DNA of 64,000 bases, taken from positions 2,976,001 through 3,040,000 of the forward strand of contig NZ_CP032482.1 of NCBI RefSeq assembly GCF_003600645.1, given 5' to 3'. Of this stretch, positions 8,724 to 17,548 are shown piece after piece (the stretch's first letter is position 1; each line of letters opens with the position of its first letter). The position numbers were made by a program, and so were the translations under genes. The stretch is from Yersinia rochesterensis (GTDB taxonomy: Bacteria; Pseudomonadota; Gammaproteobacteria; Enterobacterales; Enterobacteriaceae). A model generated the notes under the pieces. That model saw only the letters and a list, made by a program, of their open reading frames with translations, had not been told where the DNA came from and searched no databases.

Positions 8724-9731
8724 TCAGCCACTGATCCTATTCTTGCCCGCAGCTTTTGAGTTATAGAGCATTTTATCCGCCCGAATTAATAACTGTTCCT
8801 GCGATTCTTTTTGTTCCAACTCAACCACGCCTAAACTCATTGTGATATGAATATCGCCATCTACGGGCATTATCTCAATCAGATGCCTAATTTTCTCCGC
8901 GATGCATTTAGCCTCATTTAATTGGGTATTAGGTAAAACAATCATAAATTCATCACCTCCCCAACGACCTAACAGGTCAACTTCCCTAATATTGTTGCTA
9001 ATAACATCAACAATATGTGTCAATGTTAAATCTCCAACCGAATGGCCATATTTGTCATTAATTGGTTTAAAATTATCTAAATCCAGCGAAAGTAATGATA
9101 GCGGCTGGCAAAAACGCTTAGCACGGTTATATTCATGCTTCAGTACTTTTTCCAGCAAATAACGATTCGCAGTGGACGTTAATACATCCGTTTCCGAAAG
9201 TATCTTTTCGATATCTAATTGCTGCTGAAGCTGAAAATTACTTTCACGTAACTCGGCGGTTCGTTCTTCAACTAAAGCTTCCAATGCTTTATTTTTTAGT
9301 TCCAATTTTTCAAGGCGCTGTTTTCTATCATGAATATTCCGGTGTGCGCCTATCATTCTTGACACTGTACCGTCAATGTTACGTTCAATCACCTTACCGC
9401 GATCTTCAATCCAGATATAGTCACCGTCATGAGTTAGGCAACGATATTCTATCTGGTATTTTTCGGCCTGCTGGTTAATATACGCATCAAACTGAAACAT
9501 AACTCTTTCAAAATCTTCTGGGTGAATAATTTTTTCCCAAGTATGCACTATATTTTCAAAAGCATGGGCAGGATACCCCAGCATTTCATACCAACCGGTA
9601 TTACGGTAAACGAACCCATTGTTTGCATTCCAATCCCAGATACCATCACTTATCACTTCGAGAATTTCATGAACAACTCGCTCGTTTAAATCAGCAATCT
9701 TAAGATTATGAGCACTTTGATTATAGTTCAT
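8724..9731 (-). CDS. PAS-GGDEF diguanylate cyclase
   Basis: Predicted cytoplasmic diguanylate cyclase making c-di-GMP from two GTP. An N-terminal PAS/PAC sensor spans about residues 15-140 (ISDGIWDWNANNGFVYRNTGWYEMLGY..., IGAHRNIHDRK), a coiled-coil linker about 140-175 (LEKLELKNKALEALVEERTAELRES), and a GGDEF domain the rest. The active site GRWGGDEF is intact and an inhibitory I-site RxxD (REVD) lies five residues before it, so product feedback is likely. No EAL domain or membrane segment is present. A GTG at 9767 opens the frame, but the ATG at 9731 has an AGGG SD at good spacing and is preferred. It is transcribed alone, convergent with the racemase. Confidence 0.88.
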   Translation of the reverse strand: MNYNQSAHNLKIADLNERVVHEILEVISDGIWDWNANNGFVYRNTGWYEMLGYPAHAFENIVHTWEKIIHPEDFERVMFQFDAYINQQAEKYQIEYRCLTHDGDYIWIEDRGKVIERNIDGTVSRMIGAHRNIHDRKQRLEKLELKNKALEALVEERTAELRESNFQLQQQLDIEKILSETDVLTSTANRYLLEKVLKHEYNRAKRFCQPLSLLSLDLDNFKPINDKYGHSVGDLTLTHIVDVISNNIREVDLLGRWGGDEFMIVLPNTQLNEAKCIAEKIRHLIEIMPVDGDIHITMSLGVVELEQKESQEQLLIRADKMLYNSKAAGKNRISG

Positions 9732-10080
9732 TAAACTACCCTGCTGTGTTGATAAATTAAAAGACACAAATAAGCTTGTTTAATTATTGTTCTAACATTG
9801 TGAATTAACGGTTTTGGGCAGGCAAGGATTTTTTAACTCTAAATTTGACCTTAAAAGAATATAAACTTATTAAGAACCAGTAAGATTTGTCTTAATACGT
9901 TACTATTCAATCACCTACTTTATGTAGTGTTATACATATGGGATATTTAGTATAAGATATTTTTATGAATAACTTGTGATCGGCCCACTTTCTTTTGCAC
10001 AAAAAGATAAAGTTAACAAAAAATAGGTTTATCTGATAATGAGAATTATTTTCTAGAGGTACTTTTATTTTATAGCAAAT
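9732..10080. other. AT-rich intergenic region
   Basis: About 350 bp between the cyclase start and the fabB terminator hold no supportable gene. The stretch is very AT-rich with several TATAAT-like boxes on the minus strand and must contain the cyclase promoter. I see no clear operator. Confidence 0.5.
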
Positions 10081-10112
10081 AAAAAAGCCTGCGATCTCTC
10101 GCAGGCTTTTTT
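10081..10112 (-). terminator. Intrinsic terminator downstream of fabB
   Basis: A perfect 14-bp stem AAAAAAGCCTGCGA / TCGCAGGCTTTTTT with loop TCTC has U-runs on both sides. It lies 38 bp after the fabB stop and could act in both directions. Confidence 0.92.
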
Positions 10113-10149
10113 ATAAAGAATAAACTAGCAGAAATATCTGCGTTTAGTC

Positions 10150-11373
10150 TTATTTCTGGTATTTACGCATAACCAATGTGGCGTTAGTTCCGCCGAAACC
10201 GAAGCTGTTAGACATCACAGTGGTCAATCCGCGTTGAGTTGGCTCAGTGATGATATTCATCCCTACGGCTTTCTCATCCAGATTTTCAATATTAATACTT
10301 GGTGCAATAAAGCCGTGTTCAACCATTAACAGGCTGAAGATTGCTTCATGTACACCGGCCGCACCCAGAGAGTGACCGGTCATCGCTTTGGTTGAGGAGA
10401 TAGCCGGGGTGTTATCACCAAAGACTTCACGGATCGCGCCCAGCTCTTTCACATCACCTACCGGTGTAGAAGTGCCGTGTACGTTCATGTAATCAATTGG
10501 TGTATCAACACCTTCCATTGCCATCTTCATACAACGCACAGCGCCTTCACCTGATGGTGCAACCATATCTGCGCCATCTGAAGTTGCACCGTAGCCAACA
10601 ATCTCAGCATAGATATGTGCGCCACGGGCCAGAGCATGCTCCAACTCTTCAACGACAACCATGCCACCGCCACCTGCAATAACAAAACCATCGCGGTCTT
10701 GATCATAAGTACGGGAAGCTTTGGCCGGAGTTTCATTGTATTTGGTAGACAATGCACCCATTGCGTCGAACTCGCAGGACATCTCCCAGCACAGTTCTTC
10801 ACCGCCACCGGCAAACACCACATCCTGTTTGCCCAACTGGATCAATTCCAGCGCATGGCCAATACAGTGAGCGGAGGTCGCACAAGCGGAACTGATAGAG
10901 TAATTTACGCCTTTGATTTTAAAAGGTGTTGCCAGACACGCGGACACGCCGGATGCCATAGCTTTCGTCACCATATAAGGGCCTACGCCACGCAGACCTT
11001 TTGCGCGCATGCCATCAGAACCAGCAACCTGGTTGCGAGGTGAACCGCCACCTGAGCCGACCACTAGCCCACTACGGAAATTAGAAACTTGTTCTTCCGT
11101 CAGCCCAGAATCTTCAATGGCCTGTTTCATAGACAGATAAGCATAAACAGAGGCGTCGCTCATAAAGCGCAGCACTTTACGGTCGATATTTTCTGTAATA
11201 GTCTCAGGTGCGAGCTTTACATCGCCCCATACATGGCTGCGCATACTTGCGTCTTTAAATTCCTGAGAGAAAGTAATGCCAGAGCGGCCTTCCTGTAAAG
11301 ATGCCAGAACTTCCTGCTGGTTATTACCAATGCTGGATACAATACCCAAGCCAGTAATGACTGCACGCTTCAT
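10150..11373 (-). CDS. fabB: 3-oxoacyl-[acyl-carrier-protein] synthase I (KAS I)
   Basis: Condensing enzyme of type II fatty-acid synthesis, needed for elongation of unsaturated acyl-ACPs. The N-terminus [18 protein letters not shown], the nucleophilic Cys in '[12 protein letters not shown]' (about 163), and the two catalytic histidines in '[10 protein letters not shown]' and 'TGHSLGAAG' are all present. Length 407 aa matches KAS I. It is divergent from mnmC as in E. coli. The upstream region carries a FabR palindrome and a FadR site, the usual dual control by unsaturated acyl supply and fatty-acid status. Confidence 0.97.
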   Translation of the reverse strand: MKRAVITGLGIVSSIGNNQQEVLASLQEGRSGITFSQEFKDASMRSHVWGDVKLAPETITENIDRKVLRFMSDASVYAYLSMKQAIEDSGLTEEQVSNFRSGLVVGSGGGSPRNQVAGSDGMRAKGLRGVGPYMVTKAMASGVSACLATPFKIKGVNYSISSACATSAHCIGHALELIQLGKQDVVFAGGGEELCWEMSCEFDAMGALSTKYNETPAKASRTYDQDRDGFVIAGGGGMVVVEELEHALARGAHIYAEIVGYGATSDGADMVAPSGEGAVRCMKMAMEGVDTPIDYMNVHGTSTPVGDVKELGAIREVFGDNTPAISSTKAMTGHSLGAAGVHEAIFSLLMVEHGFIAPSINIENLDEKAVGMNIITEPTQRGLTTVMSNSFGFGGTNATLVMRKYQK

Positions 11374-11423
11374 TCAATACCTCTTCCACTTATTTTACAT
11401 TCGGGATTTTGCAACGCACTTTA

Positions 11424-11457
11424 GCGTACAGTTGTACGCCGAACAAGTCCGATCAGC
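11424..11457 (-). promoter_or_regulatory. FabR operator and FadR site upstream of fabB
   Basis: GCGTACAGTTGTACGC (11424-11439) is a palindrome with perfect 7-bp arms, matching the FabR operator known at fabA and fabB. Immediately upstream in the fabB direction, the minus strand reads GCTGATCGGACTTGTTC (11457-11441), which fits the FadR consensus and resembles the fabB activator site of E. coli. The adjacency supports FadR activation and FabR repression. Confidence 0.75.
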
Positions 11458-11544
11458 GTAATATACCCAGATAATTTTACGATTTGCACGCGGCGGGTCA
11501 CATAGTTAGAATCGCCCTACCCCTTGAGATACGAGTCTTTAAAC

Positions 11545-13608
11545 GTGAGCCACTCCCCAATCCAAACGGCAACATTAAGCTGGAATGAACAGGGTACACC
11601 TGTATCGGAACAGTTTGGTGACATCTATTTTTCCAATGAAGATGGACTGGAGGAAACTCACCACGTTTTTCTTAAGGGAAATGGCTTCCCCGAGCGCTTT
11701 GTACAGCACCCGCGAAATAACTGTATTTTTGCTGAGACAGGTTTTGGTACCGGGTTAAATTTCCTAACATTATGGCGCGATTTCGCCCAATTTCGCCAGC
11801 TTCACCCCTCGGCTAAACTCCAGCGTTTGCACTACATTAGCGTCGAGAAATACCCGCTTCAGATCGCCGATTTAGCCGCAGCCCATGACCATTGGCCGGA
11901 GCTAAGCTCTTTTGCCGAGCAACTGCGCGCCCAATGGCCATTGCCCCTTGCCGGGTGTCACCGCATTTTGCTGGCAGACGGAACTATCACGCTGGATCTA
12001 TGGTTTGGTGATGTGAATACTTTGCTGCCACAGTTGGATTCCAGCTTGAATAATCAGGTAGATGCATGGTTCCTTGATGGGTTTGCGCCGGCTAAAAACC
12101 CTGATATGTGGAATGATACGCTGTTTAGTGCCATGGCTCGCATGGCAAGGCCGGGGGGCACATTTGCCACATTTACTGCTGCCGGATTTGTGCGCCGCGG
12201 GTTGCAACAAGCAGGATTCGACGTCGCGAAAGTCAAAGGTTTTGGCCAGAAACGCGAAATGCTGACCGGCACGTTGCCACACAACCTGCTTACTGACCAA
12301 TACGCACCTTGGTATCATCGGCCCTCTGCTACCCATTGTGATGATATCGCGATTATCGGCGGAGGAATTGTCAGCGCATTAACCGCATTGGCCTTGCTGC
12401 GCCGTGGTGCCAAAGTCACACTTTACTGTGCTGATACGCAATCCGCCCAAGGTGCCTCAGGTAACCGGCAAGGTGCACTCTACCCACTGCTGAATGGCAA
12501 AAGTGATGCGCTGGAAACCTTCTTCACCCGCGCTTTTACCTTTGCCCGTCGTCAATATGACCAATTGCTTGAGCAAGGTATTCACTTTGACCATCAATGG
12601 TGTGGTGTCAGCCAATTGGCCTTTGACGAAAAAAGTCGTGGCAAGATTGATAAAATGCTGCAAACCGACTGGCCGGTATTACTTGCCGAAGCGATGAGCC
12701 GTGAACAACTGAGTGCGTTGGCCGGGTTAGATTGCGCTCACGACGGTATCCACTACCCCGCCGGTGGTTGGCTTTGCCCATCAGACCTCACTACAGCGCT
12801 CATGACGCTAGCGCAACAAAAGGGTATGACCTGCCACTATGGGCATGAACTGCATCAACTAGACCGGGTTGACGGGTTATGGCAACTCACATTCAAGCAA
12901 TCGCTAGCAAACAAACAACCGCAGGCAAGCAGACAACATGCCACTGTGGTGCTGGCCACAGGTCACCGCTTACCTGAATGGGAACAAACTCGGCACCTGC
13001 CGCTGTCGGCTGTGCGCGGGCAAGTTTCGCACATTCCTACCACGCCGATACTCAGCCAATTGCGGCAAGTGCTGTGCTACGACGGGTATCTGACGCCGGT
13101 AAACCCGGCGAATGAGCATCACTGTATTGGTGCCAGTTACCAGCGCGGTGATGTGGCGACTGATTTTCGTGCCGACGAACAGCAAGAAAACCGGGATCGC
13201 CTGTTACGTTGCCTGCCAAATGTCAGTTGGCCGCAGCAAGTGGATGTCAGTGATAATCAGGCGCGCTGCGGTGTGCGCTGTGCTATTCGTGATCATTTAC
13301 CGATGGTGGGCGCAGTGCCTGATTACGCCGCAACACTGGCGCAATATCAGGATTTACAGCGAAAAGTCCAACGTGGTGAGGAAATTCCTCTCGCGCCGGT
13401 GTGGCCGGAGTTATTTATGGTGGGAGCTTTGGGATCACGCGGTTTGTGCAGTGCGCCATTGGTGGCAGAAATCCTAGCCGCACAAATGTTTGGCGAACCA
13501 CAGCCATTAGATGCAACCACGCTAGCGGCACTGAATCCTAACCGATTTTGGATTCGAAAATTACTGAAAGGCCGGCCGGTGCAACCTCGCGATCCGATAT
13601 TATCTTAG
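11545..13608 (+). CDS. mnmC: Bifunctional tRNA 5-methylaminomethyl-2-thiouridine biosynthesis protein
   Basis: Two-domain enzyme finishing mnm5s2U34 in tRNA. The N-terminal methyltransferase domain (about 1-250; [31 protein letters not shown]) methylates nm5U. The C-terminal FAD oxidase (about 265-680; Rossmann [39 protein letters not shown]) removes the carboxymethyl group of cmnm5U. The frame opens at a TTG (11524), but the GTG at 11545 gives the family-like start [20 protein letters not shown] with a GAG 9 nt upstream, so I chose it; the start is uncertain. It is convergent with yfcL across the 122-bp repeat array. Confidence 0.95.
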   Translation: MSHSPIQTATLSWNEQGTPVSEQFGDIYFSNEDGLEETHHVFLKGNGFPERFVQHPRNNCIFAETGFGTGLNFLTLWRDFAQFRQLHPSAKLQRLHYISVEKYPLQIADLAAAHDHWPELSSFAEQLRAQWPLPLAGCHRILLADGTITLDLWFGDVNTLLPQLDSSLNNQVDAWFLDGFAPAKNPDMWNDTLFSAMARMARPGGTFATFTAAGFVRRGLQQAGFDVAKVKGFGQKREMLTGTLPHNLLTDQYAPWYHRPSATHCDDIAIIGGGIVSALTALALLRRGAKVTLYCADTQSAQGASGNRQGALYPLLNGKSDALETFFTRAFTFARRQYDQLLEQGIHFDHQWCGVSQLAFDEKSRGKIDKMLQTDWPVLLAEAMSREQLSALAGLDCAHDGIHYPAGGWLCPSDLTTALMTLAQQKGMTCHYGHELHQLDRVDGLWQLTFKQSLANKQPQASRQHATVVLATGHRLPEWEQTRHLPLSAVRGQVSHIPTTPILSQLRQVLCYDGYLTPVNPANEHHCIGASYQRGDVATDFRADEQQENRDRLLRCLPNVSWPQQVDVSDNQARCGVRCAIRDHLPMVGAVPDYAATLAQYQDLQRKVQRGEEIPLAPVWPELFMVGALGSRGLCSAPLVAEILAAQMFGEPQPLDATTLAALNPNRFWIRKLLKGRPVQPRDPILS

Positions 13609-13630
13609 CCGGAGAATCGCGTAGTTAACT

Positions 13631-14013
13631 CCTGCGACTTCAAGGGCATATGAATCCCCAAAGTCATTGACGTCGCAGGTAGGCAGCAAGTGAACAAACC
13701 CCGATGAGCTTACACCGGTAAGTGATTCGGGTGCATGAGCGTAGCTAACACCCCTGCGACTTCAAGGGCATATGAATCCCCAAAGTCATTGACGTCGCAG
13801 GTAGGCAGCAAGTGAACAAACCCCGATGAGCTTACACCGGTAAGTGATTCGGGTGCATGAGCGTAGCTAACACCCCTGCGGCTTCAAGGACGTATGAATC
13901 CACAAAGTCATTGACGTCGCAGGTAGGCAGCAAGTGAACAAACCCCGATGAGCTTACACCGGTAAGTGATTCGGGTGCGTGAGCGTAGCTAACACCCCTG
14001 CGGCTTCAAGGAC
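13631..14013. repeat. Three tandem 122-bp repeats plus a partial fourth
   Basis: Copies begin at 13631, 13753 and 13875, with a partial copy at 13997, at an exact 122-bp period. Copies 1 and 2 are almost identical; copy 3 differs at a few positions. Each contains GATGAGCTTACACCGGTAAG, which is imperfectly self-complementary (CTTACACCGGTAAG) and can form a hairpin. The core is homologous, in reverse orientation, to the single element at 14901-15102. The array separates the convergent mnmC and yfcL and supplies the yfcL stop codon. It has no unique spacers and is not a CRISPR. Confidence 0.93.
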
Positions 14014-14293
14014 GAAGGGGATTTTGGGCTTGTTCCAACAAACGATCCCACAACCCCAAAACCAAAGCCTGATCCGGTGGAGAAAGCTCACCGGCTTTGA
14101 TGGCCTTATCCAGACTGGTCTGCACCCGTGCATGTAGCTGCTCGGCAGTGTGCTCACCAAACTCTTCAGATTCAGCAACGGCCAATGTTAGATGCCCGCG
14201 CAGGTAGCCGCCCGCAAATAAATCATCATCGCTGGCGTACTCTACCATGTCATCTATCTGCGCCAAGATGCGCGTTTCGAACTCTGCGATCAT
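14006..14293 (-). CDS. yfcL: YfcL family protein
   Basis: Small cytoplasmic protein of 95 aa ([41 protein letters not shown] in two parts: [19 protein letters not shown] then [19 protein letters not shown]), matching E. coli YfcL in sequence and position. Its function is unknown to me. It follows epmC by 44 bp on the same strand, as in E. coli. The ATG at 14293 is the family start; a second one lies at 14296. The stop codon TGA (14008-14006) and the last residue fall at the edge of the 122-bp repeat array, so the repeats abut or slightly altered the C-terminus. Confidence 0.9.
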   Translation of the reverse strand: MIAEFETRILAQIDDMVEYASDDDLFAGGYLRGHLTLAVAESEEFGEHTAEQLHARVQTSLDKAIKAGELSPPDQALVLGLWDRLLEQAQNPLRP

Positions 14294-14337
14294 CACTTCC
14301 CCTAAATTTTTCTTTTATATCAATGCAATATATAACG

Positions 14338-14880
14338 CTATACGAAATCTTCCGGGTAAGGGAAAAGCGCTGGCACCAACGGTGGCGTATTGTAAAACGA
14401 TTGTAGCGCCTGAATAAAGCCCGCTGGTCGTGGGGATATGCCATTTTCCAAGTGCCATAGCACCTGTTCGCGTACTTTGCGCTGAAATGTAATGCGGTCT
14501 GGCTCGCAATCACCTTCCAGATTATCGCAACTGACATTGAACGGGAAACCCGCGGCCACACAAAACATCCACTCCAGCGCCTGCGGCTTGATTTCTACTG
14601 CTTCAAACTGGCTTTGCGTTAATGCATCACGCCCATCGGGACAGTACCAATAGCCAAAATCCACCAATTTACGGCGTTCTTCCCCGGCAATACACCAATG
14701 GGAGATTTCATGCATCCCGCTGGCATAATAGCCATGGGCGAAAATCACTCGATGATAAGAAAACTGCTCATCGGCGGGCAGATAGATAGGTTCATCATCG
14801 CCTTTCACCAACCGCGTATTATATTTCTCGCTAAAACAGGCATTAAAAATATCAATTAATTGCTGATAATCATGAGTCAT
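14338..14880 (-). CDS. epmC: Elongation factor P hydroxylase
   Basis: EpmC (YfcM) hydroxylates the beta-lysyl-lysine modification of EF-P. The 180-aa protein has the conserved HGYYASGMHEISHWCIAG segment, whose HEISH histidines resemble a metal site, then VDFGYWYCPDGRD and EVKPQALEW-like sequence. The frame stays open upstream to 15033, but those codons lie in the 14901-15102 repeat. MTHDYQQLIDIFN at 14880 matches the family start. In E. coli it lies in an aroC-mepA-yfcA-epmC-yfcL cluster; here a repeat element and a prophage interrupt that cluster upstream. Confidence 0.94.
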   Translation of the reverse strand: MTHDYQQLIDIFNACFSEKYNTRLVKGDDEPIYLPADEQFSYHRVIFAHGYYASGMHEISHWCIAGEERRKLVDFGYWYCPDGRDALTQSQFEAVEIKPQALEWMFCVAAGFPFNVSCDNLEGDCEPDRITFQRKVREQVLWHLENGISPRPAGFIQALQSFYNTPPLVPALFPYPEDFV

Positions 14881-14900
14881 GCTTGGGTCCGTAAGAGCAC

Positions 14901-15102
14901 TATACTCGTCATACTTCAAGCTGCATGTGCGTTGGCTGCTCTCGTTACTCGGCCCGTCCATGGGCCTCACCTCTACGAGGCCGCTGCAAGCAGCGTTCAA
15001 ATCGGCTCCCTGCAGATTTGTCACCCGAATCACTTACCTGAATAAGCTCATCGGGATTTACTCAATTGCCGCCTTCCTGCAACTCGAATGATTTAGAGTA
15101 TA
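14901..15102. repeat. 202-bp interspersed repeat with imperfect terminal inverted repeats
   Basis: The ends begin TATACTC at 14901 and finish GAGTATA at 15102; about 25 bp inward remain partly complementary. An internal hairpin (GGCCCGTCCATGGGCC, 14951-14966) is followed by a segment (15021-15090) homologous in reverse to the 122-bp tandem unit. The organisation suggests a non-autonomous miniature element or palindromic intergenic repeat of the kind known from yersiniae; the family name needs a search. It lies between yfcA and epmC and adds RNA structure to their intercistronic region. Confidence 0.82.
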
Positions 15103-15116
15103 AAATATGAATTAAA

Positions 15117-15923
15117 TTAGGCGAAAACGTGTAATCCTAGCCATGTGGAGATCTCGGCACCGTGGCTGTCGTACAGCAGCTTGCAGCTCATAACTAATGA
15201 CACCACGACAATCATTGGGCGAATCAATTTCTGCCCCTTGGTCAAGACCATGTGAGCGCCAAGACGTGCGCCAAGAACTTGCCCCACCAGTATCACCAAC
15301 CCAATACTCCACACCACTTTGCCGCCGACAATAAAGAAAATCAGGCTACCCAAATTGGAGGTGAAATTGAGCACTTTGGCATGTGCCGTGGATTTTGCCA
15401 GATTAAAACCGCACAGGGTCACAAAAGCCAAGGCATAGAAAGAACCGGCACCGGGGCCAAAGAAACCATCATAAAAACCCACACCACCACCGGCAATCAG
15501 AGCAAATGGCACCGCCGACAAACGGCGTTGCTGGTCAACCTCGCCAAGCTTGGGGGTCACCAGAAAATAGACACCAATGCCAATCACCAATAGCGGCAAG
15601 ATTTGCCGCAGAATATCGGCCCGCATATGCTGGACTAAAATAGCCCCCAGCATTGACCCCACCACAGTGAGAGCAATGGTAAGCTTTTGCTCTTTCAGAT
15701 TAACCGCCCCGCGGCGGATAAAATAAAGGCTGGCAGAAAATGACCCGCCGACCGATTGCAGCTTGTTGGTCGCCAAAACCTGTGCCGGAGGTAACCCCAC
15801 CGCCAGCAGTGCTGGGACGGTCAGTAGCCCGCCGCCGCCAGCAATGGAATCAATAAATCCGGCCAATATAGCGACTAAAAACAATATCCCCAAAACCGCA
15901 GGACCCAGGGTAAACCAATCCAT
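15117..15923 (-). CDS. yfcA: TSUP-family membrane transporter YfcA
   Basis: Inner-membrane protein of 268 aa with about eight hydrophobic segments, of the sulfite exporter TauE/SafE (TSUP) family. The first repeat shows GFIDSIAGGGGLLTVPALLAVGLPP, divided as GFIDSIAGGGGLLTVP and ALLAVGLPPAQVLATNK, and the second FYDGFFGPGAGSF. The substrate is unknown; small sulfur-containing or carboxylate anions are typical for the family. Its ATG lies 3 bp downstream (in the coding direction) of the prophage attL core, which also supplies its Shine-Dalgarno (GCGGAA). Before integration it would have followed the mepA stop by 3 bp. Confidence 0.92.
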   Translation of the reverse strand: MDWFTLGPAVLGILFLVAILAGFIDSIAGGGGLLTVPALLAVGLPPAQVLATNKLQSVGGSFSASLYFIRRGAVNLKEQKLTIALTVVGSMLGAILVQHMRADILRQILPLLVIGIGVYFLVTPKLGEVDQQRRLSAVPFALIAGGGVGFYDGFFGPGAGSFYALAFVTLCGFNLAKSTAHAKVLNFTSNLGSLIFFIVGGKVVWSIGLVILVGQVLGARLGAHMVLTKGQKLIRPMIVVVSLVMSCKLLYDSHGAEISTWLGLHVFA

Positions 15924-15925
15924 GA

Positions 15926-15947
15926 TTTATTCCGCAGCGAAATGGTT
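15926..15947. other. attL, left attachment core of the prophage
   Basis: The 22 bp here, containing ATTCCGCAGCGAAATGG, are identical to 33465-33486. Read on the minus strand the core encodes the last mepA codons NHFAAE and its stop. This copy is a mepA 3'-end duplicate left next to yfcA. Confidence 0.92.
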
Positions 15948-15951
15948 GTTA

Positions 15952-15957
15952 ATTATA
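15952..15957 (-). promoter_or_regulatory. Candidate prophage-borne -10 box upstream of yfcA
   Basis: The minus strand reads a perfect TATAAT 29 bp before the yfcA ATG, inside phage DNA. The -35 region is poor. If active it would replace the promoter lost when the prophage separated yfcA from mepA. Confidence 0.3.
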
Positions 15958-16090
15958 GTAACCAATTGATTTTAAATAATTTAAGTTTAAACACAATTTG
16001 GTTTTATCCTGTTGGTTATCCGGTTAATCTTTTGCTAGCAAGGCCGAAGTATACCGCTATGCACTACTATAACCCAATGGCCCGCCACCT

Positions 16091-16591
16091 TTAATTCTTT
16101 TGCAGGATGCTCCGCGCATAATCTTGCAAATACCTTAGTTTTGCCTGGTCGCTGATAATACCGGATCTGATATCGAGAATGTTTCGTCCAGCAGCTTGAG
16201 AGAGTTCGATGGTGGTACCATCGCCCACGCCGCCGGTGGTTGAGTCTCCGCTTTTTGTGAGCTGACAGGTTGCAAGATTGGCGGTTGCAATGCGCACCCG
16301 GCGAGTACCGGCAATGACATCATCACGCATACGATTGTTTTCGGCTTGAGCATTAGCCAGATCCTCCGAGTGTTGTTTATCCAGTTCAGCCAGGCGTTTT
16401 TGAAATGCTTTCATTGTAGTGATATGAGTTTCAGTATCCGCTAGCGCCTTGTCGCTAACGGCTTTCAGTGCTTCACCCTGCCTGAGTTTCAAATCTGCTA
16501 CATCAGTATCCCAGCGCATGTCCTGAACCCACCACGCAGCGCCCGCCCCGACAGATAAAGATATTAATGCCGCAATGAGTGTCTTATTCAT
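16091..16591 (-). CDS. Phage inner-membrane spanin subunit, Rz
   Basis: 166-aa i-spanin. An N-terminal transmembrane anchor (TLIAALISLSVGAGAAWWVQ) is followed by a long coiled coil in the periplasm (about 30-110). It pairs with the Rz1 lipoprotein encoded inside it to disrupt the outer membrane at lysis. Its start overlaps the endolysin stop by 8 bp, giving the usual holin-endolysin-Rz order. Confidence 0.85.
   Translation of the reverse strand: MNKTLIAALISLSVGAGAAWWVQDMRWDTDVADLKLRQGEALKAVSDKALADTETHITTMKAFQKRLAELDKQHSEDLANAQAENNRMRDDVIAGTRRVRIATANLATCQLTKSGDSTTGGVGDGTTIELSQAAGRNILDIRSGIISDQAKLRYLQDYARSILQKN
16135..16353 (-). CDS. Phage outer-membrane spanin lipoprotein, Rz1, nested in Rz
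   Basis: The 72-aa frame is nested inside Rz in another register, as in lambda. MLKPKTIVCVMMSLPVLAGC gives a lipoprotein signal with lipobox LAGC and closely follows the layout of the lambda Rz1 signal. The mature part is proline-rich near its start (ALQPPILQPVSS, TQPPAAWAMVPPS), as expected for an o-spanin. Confidence 0.85.
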   Translation of the reverse strand: MLKPKTIVCVMMSLPVLAGCALQPPILQPVSSQKAETQPPAAWAMVPPSNSLKLLDETFSISDPVLSATRQN

Positions 16592-17114
16592 CCAGCCCCC
16601 AGCAGGTTAATTCGCTTTCTTGATCCCGCCGTTCTATCTGCCCGTAGCAGTTATTAGAACGAATGCGGCAATCTTTGCCGCCGTCGTGAATCCAGCGTTT
16701 GATCTCAGCACATGCGCCCTTGCGGTCACCGGAATTGAGTTTGTAATAAAACGTAGATGGGAGGCATTTAGCGGGGCCAATGTTGTACGGGCAGAATGAT
16801 GCTATACCGGCTTTCTGCGGCTCAGTGAGCGGAACATGAACATTACGTTCTACCCATGCAATAGCGGCGGCAGCTTCTTTCTGGTTGAGTTTGTCGCATT
16901 GAGCGGCGGTAAGTCTCATCCCCATCAGCACGGGTTTACCGTCGATGTAAGTAATACCACGGCAAATAGTCGGCTTGCCCTGTCCATCCCGATAAGCAGA
17001 AAGGCGATTCCCCTCTTTTTCATCCAGAAAACCGCCAAGAATTACCGTACCGCTGGCCCCCGCAATTATCAAAGCCAGCACGGTCTTACTCAGTTTGCTT
17101 TTATTCAACGGCAT
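16584..17114 (-). CDS. SAR endolysin, GH24 lysozyme
   Basis: Phage lysozyme of about 176 aa. The N-terminal hydrophobic segment VLALIIAGASGTVILGGF, rich in Ala and Gly and without a cleavage site, looks like a signal-anchor-release domain. The catalytic E-8aa-D-5aa-T triad fits 'EKEGNRLSAYRDGQGKPT', followed by CRGIT. The frame is open to a TTG at 17141, but the ATG at 17114 has a good SD (AAAAGG) and overlaps the holin end, which suggests translational coupling. Several cysteines could regulate activation by disulfide exchange. Confidence 0.87.
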   Translation of the reverse strand: MPLNKSKLSKTVLALIIAGASGTVILGGFLDEKEGNRLSAYRDGQGKPTICRGITYIDGKPVLMGMRLTAAQCDKLNQKEAAAAIAWVERNVHVPLTEPQKAGIASFCPYNIGPAKCLPSTFYYKLNSGDRKGACAEIKRWIHDGGKDCRIRSNNCYGQIERRDQESELTCWGLDE

Positions 17115-17406
17115 GAGCAGCCGCCTTTTTAGTTGCTTCAACTACCACACCGACAGCCGCTGAACGATCTTTGATTGGCTTCTTATCCGCGTTACTAAGA
17201 AAAGTTTCGATAATATTGGTACGCCGCGTTTCCTCAAGTAAACGGGCTTTCTCTTCCTGCCGCTTGGCGTAATAGGTTTTGATGGTAAAGAACGCAGAAA
17301 TGACCGCCCCGAGAATAAAAACATAATCTTGCAGCGATAGCAGGGAGAAAACACCGAGTAAAGCGGACCACCAGTATGTCAGGGAATTAGAGGTATCCAT
17401 TTTCAT
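17101..17406 (-). CDS. Phage holin, two transmembrane segments
   Basis: About 101 aa with two predicted transmembrane helices (LTYWWSALLGVFSLLSL and YVFILGAVISAFFTI) and a charged C-terminal tail, the class II holin pattern. It forms inner-membrane lesions that time lysis and, with a SAR endolysin, may act as a pinholin. Three in-frame starts lie close together (GTG 17412, ATG 17406, ATG 17400); dual starts are a known holin timing device, but that is inference here. It overlaps the endolysin gene by 14 bp. Confidence 0.78.
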   Translation of the reverse strand: MKMDTSNSLTYWWSALLGVFSLLSLQDYVFILGAVISAFFTIKTYYAKRQEEKARLLEETRRTNIIETFLSNADKKPIKDRSAAVGVVVEATKKAAAHAVE

Positions 17407-17548
17407 AAGCACCCCCAGACGGGGCCAGTTGCTAAAGGTGCTTATAGTTTAATTAGAGGGGGTGGTCGGAATCCCGACTTTAAGGGGGAGGGGGTTGTCA
17501 TTAACCTGACGCAATGAGATGATCCATATATCTTATTAAGGATGAAAT

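Noticed and set aside
10615..11043. 142-aa plus-strand gene opposite fabB
   Set aside because: Antisense open frame within a strongly conserved gene, with no family features and no Shine-Dalgarno.
13631..14013. CRISPR array
   Set aside because: Units are 122 bp, contiguous and without unique spacers, and no cas gene is nearby; this is a tandem amplification of an intergenic repeat.
14881..15033. 51-residue N-terminal extension of EpmC
   Set aside because: The codons lie in the 202-bp repeat, and the internal ATG at 14880 matches the family start.
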